DNA of 64,000 bases from Clostridia bacterium (GTDB lineage Bacteria; Bacillota; Clostridia; Lachnospirales; Anaerotignaceae): the NCBI GenBank assembly GCA_910575055.1, contig CAJTDC010000001.1, positions 558,001 to 622,000 on the forward strand, given 5' to 3'. Under the pieces are notes generated by a model. That model worked only from the letters and a program-made list of their open reading frames with translations. It searched no databases and was not told the origin of the DNA. A program made the position numbers and the translations under genes. The stretch's first letter is position 1; each line of letters starts with the position of its first letter. Shown piece by piece: positions 10,001 to 18,561 of this stretch.

Positions 10001-13000
10001 GTATCTAAATCTACCTCTTGTATACCCGTTATTTCTATTCCATTTGTTTTTAGGTCATTAGAAAGGAGAATTTGCTTTACTGGTATTATCTTAGTACCTA
10101 TAAATTGGATGGTAAAAGGTTTTTCATAAACTTCCATTTTCCCACGTCCATTTGGTATGGTTGCCAAAATTTTTACCTTTCCTGTAGGAGTTGCAAATGT
10201 TTGATTAGCAATACTGCCCTCTTGTCTATATGTTTGTTTTACAACTAATGTAGGCACTGTTCCGCCATTTCCAGTTTTTGTACTATCAATTCCTACATAA
10301 AGACCTTCTTGACCTTCTAATTGACCCTCTATTTCATCAATGTCATAATCTACTACTTTCCATTGAATATTTTGTCTGTCATTTGCCGCTGTTGCTTGTG
10401 ATGGTACATAAATAAAGTTTTGTGGTGACAACATATATTGATTGCTTTGACAATATAATTCATCAGAATTAGAAAGCATCAATCCTGGATCTTCTGACAA
10501 AGGTACATCAACGTGTAGCTCTATGACATCTGACTGATAAACTGGTGCACTAATATTAGACTCTTTACTTGTATCATATACCTGCACTCTCAACATTACC
10601 GCATGACCATCATTTTCTGTTGTTTTTAATATACCTACTTTACTACTATCTTCCTGTGTCAAATTAATGTTCATATCTGTAGTAGTATTTACAATAGCCC
10701 ATTTTGTTTTTAAAAATTCCTTATTAGGGTCATCTGTTTTCAATTCTGACATAATTAATTGTATTGTTTCTCCTGCAATACAATAATATCTTCCTGTGGT
10801 CTTATCACGTGTTACTGAGTTTCCATTTAAATATGTGAGCAATGTAGTTACTTCATATTTATAACCACTTGGTTTTATCACAGCACTATCTTCTTGGTCT
10901 GAACTAATAGATGTTTCTGTTGTACCTGCTCCTGCCTTAAATGTAGCTGTAATGGTATGATCTTTTATTACATTTTTAAATATATATGTCACTTTGTTAT
11001 ATATTCCGTCGCTAGTGCTTATTCTGAGCAAGCTCTTTTCTTCTGGTGTACCTGCGTCAATAGTAATATCATCAATATGGTAACCACTATTTGCTGTAAA
11101 TGTAACAGAGCCGTCTTCTCCCTCTTTTACTTTAATCATATCATTATCAACGCCTCCGCCTTTACCATTTACTATTGCGGAAATGGTATAGCCATCTTCA
11201 GATGGAGTATTGTTATTATCTCCGTTATTTGTACCATTGCTTGCACTTCCTGTACCATCTGTACCTGCTCCTTCTGCAAATGATACAATGATTTCGTGAT
11301 TTGCTTTGACATTGTTAAATGTATAAGTAAATCTGCTATAATATTTACCACCTAAATTTAACTCTCTACCATCTACTACTATCGCTGCTACATGATATGC
11401 ACTACTTGGTGTAATGCTATATTCTTTAGAAGAACCATTTGCTACTGTCTGTGCCCCTAATGGTGAAATTGTACCATAATTACTAGAATTTGCAGCTACA
11501 GAAGATGTTATAGTATAGTTTGCAGCTGCACCATCATCTCCTACATCACCAGTTTCTCCTACTGTAATACCTGTACTGATAGTATTATTTTGATTTGTCA
11601 AAAGTTTATCTATAGTACCTGTACCATCTATTTTTACAGGAGAACGTGCTGTCAATGTAGTAAATTTTCCACCGTCCATTGTAATACTAACATCAGTCAA
11701 ACCAGAAGCAATTTCTCCATTTGTTATGGTTTTACTTCCTCTCAGCTGTATATTATTATTATAATTTACAACTAATTTTTCTGCTTCTGCTTCCATTCTA
11801 AATGCTTTTGACAATGCCTTATTGAGTGTAACAGTATTTAATTTTTTATTAGACTCTAGTATCGTATCTCCTGTTACAAAAATATTTCCTTTTACAGAAG
11901 TATCTCCTCTTAATTTAATTGCTACAGCTTCGTCATATCTTCCACTTGTATTTTTTCTGGAATAAATATGTCCCTGCAATGTACAATCTTCAAATATAAC
12001 AGAGCTATCTCCTCCGCCTTCTATGTATACATCGCCTTTTACGGTAACATCTTCTATCCTAATCGTGCTATCTCCTGCTGCACTTGTTACAATCAAGTCA
12101 TCATGTGCTGTCAAATCTGTTACTGTAACATCTTCTGCTGCAATTCTAACTCTATCATAATCTTCTCCATCGCCATCAAAATCTTCATCATCATCGTCAA
12201 TGGTCAGATTTTCATAATCGTCATCATCATCATCATCTTCATCTGTATAGCTAAAGTTTGGCTTTTTAGCACCATCTTGTTGTATTAATCTTCTAGGTTC
12301 AATTTCAGAACGAACACCAGAAACATATACTGTCATAGTATCAATTTTTCCTTTACCAGAAATACGTACTTTATCATATATCTGCATCTCTGATACTTCT
12401 GAGTCTTCTCCTAATTTAATTTTTGCTTTATCTGCATTTTTTGTTATTTCAAACAAATCTATATTTGCATTAGCATACAATTTTACATCTACATCTGCAT
12501 CTAATGTTAATGTATCTACATCTGCGTCAATGATAACTTCTGATACGCCATCATCATCTATCAGAACATTTTTATATCCTTTGCCATCAATACGACCTGA
12601 CTGTTCAAAATATACTTCCTCTACATCAGAACTACCATTATTTTTTAGTACAGCATTGGATTTGTCCATTACTACTTTTGTAATATTACAATTTTCTAAT
12701 GTAATATTGCTGCCACCTTCTACATACAACGTTCCTTTTATTCTTACATTTTTTAATGTAACATTTTGGCTTCCTACACTACGAGGTATCAACAAATCTC
12801 CTGATAATGTTCTGTTTTCCATTCTTGTGCCATCTAAAACAGTAGCATTTACATAATTATCATATGTACTGTTAGAACGAGAAGTAGTGTTAGTATTTAT
12901 ATTTGAATTTGTACTAGAACTAGATGTTGATGGCGTATAATTATTTGTGCTTGTACTCATATTGTAATTATTATTTGTAATAGTACCTGTATTACCAAAA

Positions 13001-13620
13001 CTATTTGAATTACTTGCAATTTTTTGTAATGCTGCTACTGCTTCTGCTCTTGTCAAATCTCTTTGAGGGCGGAATGTTTTATTAGGATAGCCACTCATTA
13101 CACCATTACGAGAAACTGCACCAATGGCACCTACTGCCCAATTTGCCATAGCCCATCTGTCTGTATAGCCATAAGATGCTGCCTCATCATCTTCGTATCC
13201 TCTCAGTCTTGCCAGCATCACTGCTGCCTCTTGTCTAGAAACAGCACTACCAGGACGAAATGTACCCGAAGCGTCACCTCGTACATAGCCCGCTGCAACG
13301 CCTTTTTGTATTTCACTATATGCCCAATAGCCCGCTTTTACATCACTAAAAGAAATCCCTTGACTACTTGTAAAACCAAATGCTTTATTTGCTATTGTTA
13401 CAAATTCAGCACGACTAATAGCATTATTGGGGCGAAATGTACCATCTGGATAACCGCTAATATAACCGTTGTTTATCCAATTATTAATGCTTGCTTCTGC
13501 CCAATGTCCACTAGTATCTGTTGCAGCAGAAACCGTTTGTGGTGCACTCACAACAGAAAATACCATAGCTGCAGACAAAATCCCTGCTAAAAGTCTGCTT
13601 TTTGCCCTTTTCATAAGCAT
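7078..13620 (-). CDS. Giant SLH-domain surface protein (2180 aa) with beta-helix and Ig-like repeats
   Basis: A cell-surface protein anchored through SLH domains. Order: signal peptide (1-32, ending VSAA); three SLH domains (about 35-83, 92-143, 150-200, with GYPDGTFRPN, GDASGTFRPG and GYPNKTFRPQ); a Ser/Asn/Thr linker (about 203-255); a long stretch of short beta-strand repeats resembling a right-handed beta-helix (about 258-690); a very acidic Asp-rich run inside it (about 455-488); two InlB/bacterial-repeat-type modules (about 700-900); a long series of Big_2-like Ig modules; two Thr/Asn/Pro/Ser-rich linkers near 1780-1840 and 1990-2030; and a final small domain. Most of these assignments are by eye. 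It is a single gene with its own promoter and terminator. It may be an S-layer or adhesin-type protein; the ligand is unknown. Confidence 0.9.
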   Translation of the reverse strand: MLMKRAKSRLLAGILSAAMVFSVVSAPQTVSAATDTSGHWAEASINNWINNGYISGYPDGTFRPNNAISRAEFVTIANKAFGFTSSQGISFSDVKAGYWAYSEIQKGVAAGYVRGDASGTFRPGSAVSRQEAAVMLARLRGYEDDEAASYGYTDRWAMANWAVGAIGAVSRNGVMSGYPNKTFRPQRDLTRAEAVAALQKIASNSNSFGNTGTITNNNYNMSTSTNNYTPSTSSSSTNSNINTNTTSRSNSTYDNYVNATVLDGTRMENRTLSGDLLIPRSVGSQNVTLKNVRIKGTLYVEGGSNITLENCNITKVVMDKSNAVLKNNGSSDVEEVYFEQSGRIDGKGYKNVLIDDDGVSEVIIDADVDTLTLDADVDVKLYANANIDLFEITKNADKAKIKLGEDSEVSEMQIYDKVRISGKGKIDTMTVYVSGVRSEIEPRRLIQQDGAKKPNFSYTDEDDDDDDDYENLTIDDDDEDFDGDGEDYDRVRIAAEDVTVTDLTAHDDLIVTSAAGDSTIRIEDVTVKGDVYIEGGGDSSVIFEDCTLQGHIYSRKNTSGRYDEAVAIKLRGDTSVKGNIFVTGDTILESNKKLNTVTLNKALSKAFRMEAEAEKLVVNYNNNIQLRGSKTITNGEIASGLTDVSITMDGGKFTTLTARSPVKIDGTGTIDKLLTNQNNTISTGITVGETGDVGDDGAAANYTITSSVAANSSNYGTISPLGAQTVANGSSKEYSITPSSAYHVAAIVVDGRELNLGGKYYSRFTYTFNNVKANHEIIVSFAEGAGTDGTGSASNGTNNGDNNNTPSEDGYTISAIVNGKGGGVDNDMIKVKEGEDGSVTFTANSGYHIDDITIDAGTPEEKSLLRISTSDGIYNKVTYIFKNVIKDHTITATFKAGAGTTETSISSDQEDSAVIKPSGYKYEVTTLLTYLNGNSVTRDKTTGRYYCIAGETIQLIMSELKTDDPNKEFLKTKWAIVNTTTDMNINLTQEDSSKVGILKTTENDGHAVMLRVQVYDTSKESNISAPVYQSDVIELHVDVPLSEDPGLMLSNSDELYCQSNQYMLSPQNFIYVPSQATAANDRQNIQWKVVDYDIDEIEGQLEGQEGLYVGIDSTKTGNGGTVPTLVVKQTYRQEGSIANQTFATPTGKVKILATIPNGRGKMEVYEKPFTIQFIGTKIIPVKQILLSNDLKTNGIEITGIQEVDLDTEAITKNIEILPENATYKQIEWKIKSDTRGDGGTATIQAGKNGANTKIVTTGYPGQIVLRPYIKNGKGKDEDFDDPNTKELVTVTVRVVEPEVTMNKADDSNGTDIGDIIILSAQVTNADKTPYTKIVKWQKNTSVDSSGNPREDGWNDIAAECLTNKDADNYDIISPDENGVYSTGYIVQTGDLNNDNYTPKTVYFRAVVEYDKDLNAPEQDVKNVTYSNAISVACKAQAVKLPDKTVIGKEGKGNTITVNSNNECTIQGYDKIKLPYELDNHTKITWAIAPNDAPSIAEIAPPTEGKEQVLTLKGQPNEQIELTATVEGKGTTTFTITNTFVKVTDITIDVQKGGKSISTAAPEDEVDLIIGDVKPLNATYHTYEGDDKVQWLMGTNATGNDDYITTTKDGNRYVYKLPDEDTIETDKDRKIYFSASLKNGDYNNGIFSAVESRVKDIKINTYIPVTGIDFSDTVMGDLQPNPAGSTEYKYEIKKEDYAQKQLIINLAKAKILPVDASVNGIQETKIEWSGTIPEGVASLDKQYNFIIPKNEPEKGNMGGEIELTAIVKNGIKGGDFTAHLTITIEKTDPVEPSRSGTTTPSTEQSTQQKPPASNATTTPEESNTEQTNKNETVNNENNTNQLPSTENNTNQATNNTNQVPNTGSNTNNQITTGVPDESGFVAVTDISFNDIAGLQPIAGGYAVTSDKSKQTILDLADSITSVNGVSVHTGVKVFPENATNKTVKWSVEKGSPIATTTPGSINMIPSGKIGVLNNTTNKLTLGTNASGTFTVSAVVKDGLGEGVDFVKRITIQVSPQNTTTNVPSTSTPSTTTPNTNTTTPVQQMPANTIQASGKQVVSVGTTEVGTSSTNSAGGGASSKTTTYTENERNLDSTISNSDVSIEFSGECKKGISLPLRAVSKSTRQQYTDVDWEIVDDSGTNARIVNNNLLRATNTGTVTVRAIVYTSSGERMVCTEDIKVSN

Positions 13621-13680
13621 TTCTCCTTTCTAAATTTCTACTATATTAAAACGAATGAAAGACATTGCTTCATTAAAATA

Positions 13681-13707
13681 ATATCGGCATAAATTCCAAA
13701 AAATAAA
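13681..13707 (-). promoter_or_regulatory. Candidate sigma-28-type promoter of the SLH gene
   Basis: The octamer GCCGATAT, identical to the sigma-D/sigma-28 -10 consensus, occurs on the minus strand at 13681-13688, about 60 bases before the SLH start. The -35 at the right spacing is TTTA, which fits TAAA poorly. The same octamer occurs before csrA. Confidence 0.45.
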
Positions 13708-13708
13708 G

Positions 13709-13747
13709 AGTAATATAAAAAGAACTTGAGAGGTTTTCCCCTCAAGT
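13709..13747 (-). terminator. murA terminator overlapping the stop codon
   Basis: A 10-bp stem (13724-13733 with 13738-13747, one wobble/mismatch) with a four-base loop, followed on the minus strand by TCTTTTTAT. The stem begins at the last codons of murA. Confidence 0.8.
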
Positions 13748-15001
13748 CATCTTTACAATACTTGCTCCAATTTTTTGCAATTTTTTTTCTATATTGTAAT
13801 AACCTCTTTCAATATGATAAATATCACTAATTTCTGTTTTCCCTTCTGCGGCAAGTGCTGACAATATCAGTCCTGCTCCACCCCTCAAATCCATAGCTTT
13901 GACTTGTGTTCCTGTCAATTTTTCAACACCCTCTATTACAGCACTTCTGCTGTCAATACTAATTTTAGCACCCATTCTTTGCAATTCTGTTGCGTGCAGA
14001 AAACGATTTTCAAACACAGTTTCTGTAATCACACTAGTACCTTTTATTACTGATAACAAACTCATAAAAGGGGCTTGCATATCTGTAGGAAAACCAGGAA
14101 AGGGCATTGTTTTAAGACTGACAGGCTGCAATTTTGTATTAGTATACACTCTAAAAGCATTTTCTTCGACCTTTTGTGTTTTGACATTTGTTTCAGACAA
14201 TTTAGCAAGTATTGGTTTCAAATCTTTTTCTCTGACATTTTCCACAACAACATCGCCTTTTGTAATGGCGGCAGCTATCATAAATGTACCTGCTTCAATT
14301 CTATCTGGCATAACAGTATATTCTGTACCAGACAGTTTTTTTACTCCAGTAATTGTAATGGTACTCGTACCTTCTCCTGTGATGTTTGCACCCATTTTTT
14401 TCAAAAACTCTGCCAAATCAATCACTTCAGGCTCAGCGGCAGCATTTAATATAGTAGTAACACCTTTTGCGAGTGTTGCAGCAATCATAATATTTTCTGT
14501 TGCACCAACGCTAGGGAAATCCAAATAAATTTTATCTCCCTGCAATTTTTTTGCACAAATGTGTATGAAGCCGTGCGACTGTTCGGAGTGACAGCCTAGT
14601 GCATAAAATCCCTTCAAATGCAAATCTACAGGGCGGCTACCAATGGGGCAGCCACCGGGCAAAGGTATAATCGCCTCGCGACATCTTGCCAGCAACGCCC
14701 CCATTATCAAAAAAGAGGCTCTCATTTTCGCAGCTTTTTGATAATCGGTTTGTATGCTTTCAATATTTTTTGCACAAACACTAACACACTGTTTTTTTTG
14801 GTCAATATCCAAAAAAATACCCATTTCTTTTATCATACTGCACAATGCAATTACATCAGACAGTGGAGGTACAGCATTTATGACACATTTTTCCTCTGTG
14901 AGCAATGTCGCCGCCAATATAGGCAATATAGCATTTTTGCAGCCACCCACCGCAACATTTCCTTCTAATTTCCCCTTTTTTTCAATCACAAATTTCGACA
15001 T
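13742..15001 (-). CDS. murA: UDP-N-acetylglucosamine 1-carboxyvinyltransferase
   Basis: First committed step of peptidoglycan synthesis: transfers enolpyruvate from PEP to UDP-GlcNAc in the cytoplasm. The 419-residue protein has the family length. Seen: GGCKNAILP with the Lys22/Asn23 pair, and LPGGCPIGSRPVDLH with the PEP-binding cysteine that fosfomycin modifies. PGFPTDMQAP and LRGGAGLILSALAAEG are also present. I chose ATG 15001 because AGAAAGGAAAG lies just upstream and the protein then begins MSKFVIEKKGKL, as in homologues; an open frame extends to 15058. It lies between the SLH gene and the FliB gene, all on the minus strand. Confidence 0.95.
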   Translation of the reverse strand: MSKFVIEKKGKLEGNVAVGGCKNAILPILAATLLTEEKCVINAVPPLSDVIALCSMIKEMGIFLDIDQKKQCVSVCAKNIESIQTDYQKAAKMRASFLIMGALLARCREAIIPLPGGCPIGSRPVDLHLKGFYALGCHSEQSHGFIHICAKKLQGDKIYLDFPSVGATENIMIAATLAKGVTTILNAAAEPEVIDLAEFLKKMGANITGEGTSTITITGVKKLSGTEYTVMPDRIEAGTFMIAAAITKGDVVVENVREKDLKPILAKLSETNVKTQKVEENAFRVYTNTKLQPVSLKTMPFPGFPTDMQAPFMSLLSVIKGTSVITETVFENRFLHATELQRMGAKISIDSRSAVIEGVEKLTGTQVKAMDLRGGAGLILSALAAEGKTEISDIYHIERGYYNIEKKLQKIGASIVKMT

Positions 15002-15067
15002 GGCAATACTTTCCTTTCTGCAATCACAATTTCGCAAAAATAGTATAACCAAAATCAATCAAAACAT

Positions 15068-16315
15068 TTATAATACAAGTACAGCCATATGAGCAAGTGT
15101 ATTGCTTTCTGTTTGTTCAAGACGTCCTTCCAATTTTTCTATAAAAAGCATACTATGAAATGCCCATCTGCTTATTTTAGAAACATAATCCATAAAATCT
15201 TCTTTTGTACTATCTTTTTCTATAGTACAAGTCATAAAAAACAAAAATGTACTATATACTATAGCCATAGCACAATAATTTTTCCATATACCGCCTTCTA
15301 CCCAAAATGGCAATCTATTAAATAAAAACCCTTCTAACATAACATTTTCTATCCAATATTCTTTGCCTTTTATAAATTCCTTAAAATCTTCTATTGCTTT
15401 TTGATATTTTTCTATATCAAATTTCATATCTTTTTCTACTTCATAACCTCTTTCACTTTTTTTTGCTTTTCTCATATCAATAGTCATTGTATAATTTATT
15501 CTTTTTTGCATTTTTTCATATAATTCTGCATCATTTATGCTAATACAATAAGTTAATACTTGTACTGCCCTTATTTGTCCACTTCTATCTACTTTTTTAA
15601 ACAAATTTGTATACATTTCTTTATTTTTTTCATCATAAAATTCTAATATAAAATTTTCTATGTATTCTGGTATTTTATTTATTTGTCCATTTTTTGCCAT
15701 TTCATCAATTTTTTTCATGGCAATGCCCAACACAACCATTCTTTCTCCAAAATCATATTCTCTATTTTGAAGTATACCAAATAACAACTTTTTAAACTCA
15801 TTATAACACTGTAATATAGGTCTTTGTTCTACGTATGCAGCTGAGCAAATATATATTCCCTTCTTTTCTGCATCACTTAATTCTCTTTCCACCCATTCCA
15901 ACTGTATACCATCTTTTTCTTCTGTAAGCAATCTAACCACTTCTTCACAAGCTGGAGATAAAAAATATTCATAGTTTTCTATGTAATATAACCCTTTCCT
16001 TGGAAATAATTTACATATTTGTGACATATTTTCAGAGCCTACTTCTGTATACATTTTACACAAACCATTTTCATCTAAAAATTTACAATTTTCTTTTTCA
16101 TCTAATTTTGCAAAAAATTTTCCTTTTTCTTTATTATATACAAAAGCCTCATCATATATCTTTCTAAATTCCTCTGTATGTATTTTCCTTTTTACATTTT
16201 TAAATTCCTCTTTTGTAAAATCAATATCCCAACTATGACAGCAGTTATTGACACAACTTCCGCCTATACATTCAAACTCTTTGTAAAAACTTGGCTGTAA
16301 TACAACTTTCTTCAT
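15068..16315 (-). CDS. fliB: FliB-type flagellin lysine-N-methylase
   Basis: A 415-residue protein with the cysteine-rich N-terminus typical of FliB and CxxCxxCC-family proteins: CIGGSCVNNCCHSWDID (residues about 16-32), then CKFLDENGLCKMY and CKLFPRKGLYY, probably a metal or Fe-S site. FliB proteins methylate surface lysines of flagellin. Here the gene lies directly downstream of the flagellin gene, separated by 292 bp of hairpin-rich sequence, which supports the assignment. The ribosome site GGGGAGGAG precedes ATG 16315. The C-terminal two-thirds is helical and poorly conserved in this family. The enzyme could instead act on another surface protein. Confidence 0.8.
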   Translation of the reverse strand: MKKVVLQPSFYKEFECIGGSCVNNCCHSWDIDFTKEEFKNVKRKIHTEEFRKIYDEAFVYNKEKGKFFAKLDEKENCKFLDENGLCKMYTEVGSENMSQICKLFPRKGLYYIENYEYFLSPACEEVVRLLTEEKDGIQLEWVERELSDAEKKGIYICSAAYVEQRPILQCYNEFKKLLFGILQNREYDFGERMVVLGIAMKKIDEMAKNGQINKIPEYIENFILEFYDEKNKEMYTNLFKKVDRSGQIRAVQVLTYCISINDAELYEKMQKRINYTMTIDMRKAKKSERGYEVEKDMKFDIEKYQKAIEDFKEFIKGKEYWIENVMLEGFLFNRLPFWVEGGIWKNYCAMAIVYSTFLFFMTCTIEKDSTKEDFMDYVSKISRWAFHSMLFIEKLEGRLEQTESNTLAHMAVLVL

Positions 16316-16352
16316 ATTCTCCTCCCCCTTATTATTTCAACAATACTTTATA

Positions 16353-16382
16353 GAAGTGAGGAAACACCTCACTTCTTTTTTT
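16353..16382 (+). terminator. Hairpin with T-run in plus orientation upstream of fliB
   Basis: A perfect 9-bp stem (16353-16361 with 16367-16375) followed on the plus strand by seven Ts. No plus-strand gene precedes it. On the minus strand, where fliB and fliC are read, the stem has no T-run. It may protect the fliB mRNA 5' end or stop antisense transcripts. Confidence 0.55.
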
Positions 16383-16419
16383 ATGAAATAAAAAAACTGT
16401 TTATTTTCTATTATTTTTT

Positions 16420-16503
16420 GCAAAAACGCTAGTTTTTGCTTTTAAAGTTCTTTGTCAAACTTTCTTTCAATAAAGTTTGCAGGGTGTGGGACAGCGTCCC
16501 ACA
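16420..16503. repeat. Cluster of three perfect short palindromes downstream of flagellin
   Basis: Three adjacent stem-loops: GCAAAAAC/GTTTTTGC (16420-16439), CAAACTTT/AAAGTTTG (16456-16479) and TGTGGGAC/GTCCCACA (16485-16503). The last shares its arm with a hairpin upstream of flagellin (18485-18501). This looks like a dispersed intergenic repeat. I see no coding function. Confidence 0.6.
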
Positions 16504-16516
16504 TATTTTTTGAAAT

Positions 16517-16547
16517 AAAAAAGGCTGACCATTGCCAGCCCTTTTTA
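16517..16547 (-). terminator. Flagellin gene terminator
   Basis: On the minus strand, a GGGCTG/CAGCC stem with a short loop is followed by TTTTTT, about 60 bp after the flagellin stop codon. Confidence 0.75.
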
Positions 16548-16607
16548 ATTTTCGCTTTGTTTTGTTTATTAGAGAAATTTGTACCAATAAATACAAATTG
16601 ATTGTTA

Positions 16608-18401
16608 TTATTGTAATAACTGAAGAACGCCTTGTGGCAACTGATTTGCTTGAGCAAGCATAGCTTGAGAAGACTGTACCAAAATGTTGTTCTTTGTATA
16701 TTTCATCATTTCTTTTGCCATGTCTGTATCTCTGATACGGCTTTCAGACTCTGTCAAGTTTTCTGTTGTTGTTTCCAAGTTGTTGAGTGTATGGTCTAAT
16801 CTGTTTTGAGTAGCACCCAATTTTGCTCTTACTTTAGAAACTGTGTCAATAGCATCTTTAATTTTAGTAATACCCTCTGCTGCACTCTTTTCTGTAGAAA
16901 CGTCAATGCCTCCTACACCCAATGCTTTTGCGTGGCAATCTTGAATACTTACTTGTATTCTGTTGAAATCATCAGCAGTATCACCAATTTGAAGACTCAA
17001 TCCGCCTCCGGCTTTTGAGCTAGTGATTGTGCTTGGACGGAATAAAAGCTGTACATCACCAGCAGTTTTACTTTCAGTAAATGAGTTTTGAGCACCACCA
17101 TATTGACCAGTTGCTCCATTAAATGTACCTTGTGTTACTTCCACACCAGCTTCAAATTTGATTTTGTCAACCATTTTTTCAATATCAGCACCATCAATAG
17201 CACCTGTGTTTGCAACTGTAACAAAGTGTTCAACACCTGCGTCTTTTAATTTTTGTAAATTCTCTGCTGTATTTTTATCTTTATCAATAAATACAAATTT
17301 TTCGCCATTGATTTCAAATGCTGCTTTGTCTAAATTTGTTCCATCATATACAGTTAATTTAGACATATCAACATATTGTCCTGCATCTTCTGCCGTGTGT
17401 GTTGATGTAGCATTAAATGATTGTACATTATCTACACCTGTTTTAGCATTTGTAACAACTAAGTTGATACCTTCAAATTTTAATTGGTCAGTACCACCTG
17501 TTTTGTTGTCTACTGCAACAGTACCAGCAGTAGTTAAATTCACTTTAAAGTTCTCTTTTATTGTTGGATTTTTCTTCAATTCTGCTTCCATTGCAGCAGT
17601 TAATTTAGCTTGAGCAATTTTACCTGTTGCAAAACTGCCAGCATCTGTTAATGCTCCATTTAATTCATATTCTGTACCATCAGATGCAATCAGTTTATCA
17701 AATTCTTTATTTGCTACACCAGCTTTAACTGTAAATTCTATATTGTGTGTTTGAGAGTTGCCTTCTGCATCTTTAAATTCAAATCTAAAAGTTACTTTAT
17801 CGCCCTCACCAAGAACGCCACCAGTACCACTACCACCCTGTGCTCCTTCTAATTTAGCAGAAAGTAAAGCACCTGTAACACTGTATTGTCCTCTTACAGC
17901 CTCATAGTCTTCTACTGATATGCTGGAATGGAATTTCATTTCCAAACCTGAAAGACCTGATTTTGTTGTACCTTCGGTTGCTAAGTTACCATTTAACAAG
18001 TCAATACCATTGAAGTTTGTAGAGTCTGCAATTCTATCAATTTCATCTTGCAGTTCTTTAATTTCATTCTGATATTTTTCTCTGTTGCTGTCGGAGTATG
18101 TTCCGTTTGATGCCAATGTAGAAAGTTCTACCATTCTGTTTAACATAGAGTGAACTTCTGTCAAAGCACCCTCAGCTGTCTGTACCAATGAAATACCATC
18201 TTTAGAGTTTTGTTGGCAAGCTTCCAAACCTGTGATTTGAGCTCTCATTTTTTCAGAAATTGCCAAACCTGCTGCATTGTCAGCTGCACTATTGATTTTG
18301 TAACCAGATGACAATTTTTTCAAGTTGCTAGCTACTGCTTTGTTGTTTGCACCTAATCTGTTATAAGAATTTAAAGCTGGAATATTATGTTGAATAATCA
18401 T
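16608..18401 (-). CDS. fliC: Flagellin with large central domain
   Basis: Filament subunit exported by the flagellar type III system. The conserved D0/D1 ends are clear: MIIQHNIPALNSYNRLG at the N-terminus with LKKLSSGYKINSAADNAAGLAIS, and the C-terminal RAKLGATQNRLDHTLNNL and SQAMLAQANQLPQGVLQLLQ. At 597 residues it is about twice the minimal flagellin. The extra roughly 320 residues form a variable central domain (about 150-470) exposed on the filament. There is a cysteine in each conserved arm (Cys62 and near residue 488), which is uncommon in flagellins. Translation is probably controlled by CsrA through the leader at 18402-18450. FliB next door suggests lysine methylation. Confidence 0.96.
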   Translation of the reverse strand: MIIQHNIPALNSYNRLGANNKAVASNLKKLSSGYKINSAADNAAGLAISEKMRAQITGLEACQQNSKDGISLVQTAEGALTEVHSMLNRMVELSTLASNGTYSDSNREKYQNEIKELQDEIDRIADSTNFNGIDLLNGNLATEGTTKSGLSGLEMKFHSSISVEDYEAVRGQYSVTGALLSAKLEGAQGGSGTGGVLGEGDKVTFRFEFKDAEGNSQTHNIEFTVKAGVANKEFDKLIASDGTEYELNGALTDAGSFATGKIAQAKLTAAMEAELKKNPTIKENFKVNLTTAGTVAVDNKTGGTDQLKFEGINLVVTNAKTGVDNVQSFNATSTHTAEDAGQYVDMSKLTVYDGTNLDKAAFEINGEKFVFIDKDKNTAENLQKLKDAGVEHFVTVANTGAIDGADIEKMVDKIKFEAGVEVTQGTFNGATGQYGGAQNSFTESKTAGDVQLLFRPSTITSSKAGGGLSLQIGDTADDFNRIQVSIQDCHAKALGVGGIDVSTEKSAAEGITKIKDAIDTVSKVRAKLGATQNRLDHTLNNLETTTENLTESESRIRDTDMAKEMMKYTKNNILVQSSQAMLAQANQLPQGVLQLLQ

Positions 18402-18407
18402 AAATAC

Positions 18408-18446
18408 GACCTCCTTGAATTTGACGGGGAGTATCCTTTCTCCCCC
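18408..18446 (-). promoter_or_regulatory. CsrA-binding leader of flagellin mRNA
   Basis: On the minus strand a GGGGAG/CTCCCC stem (18426-18431 with 18440-18445) holds the loop AAAGGATA, a GGA in a hairpin loop as CsrA prefers. A second GGA lies in the AAGGAGG ribosome site (18410-18416). The B. subtilis hag leader has the same two-site design. The csrA gene is immediately upstream. Confidence 0.75.
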
Positions 18447-18484
18447 ATTGTTTTTATTTTTTTATTTTCGTTTTCTATTTGATT

Positions 18485-18501
18485 GTGGGACACTGTCCCA
18501 C
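18485..18501. repeat. Short palindrome between csrA and flagellin
   Basis: GTGGGACA and TGTCCCAC separated by one base. The arms match the palindrome at 16485-16503 on the other side of the flagellin gene. A neighbouring GGGGCCCC palindrome lies near 18527-18534. Confidence 0.6.
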
Positions 18502-18561
18502 GTTATATTTCAATCTTTGTAGTAAAGGGGCCCTCTCTCCTACATAGATTAAAACCACTTT

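Noticed and set aside
16442-16657. 71-codon minus frame across the flagellin terminator
   Set aside because: It starts within flagellin in another frame and runs through the terminator and palindromes; no ribosome site.
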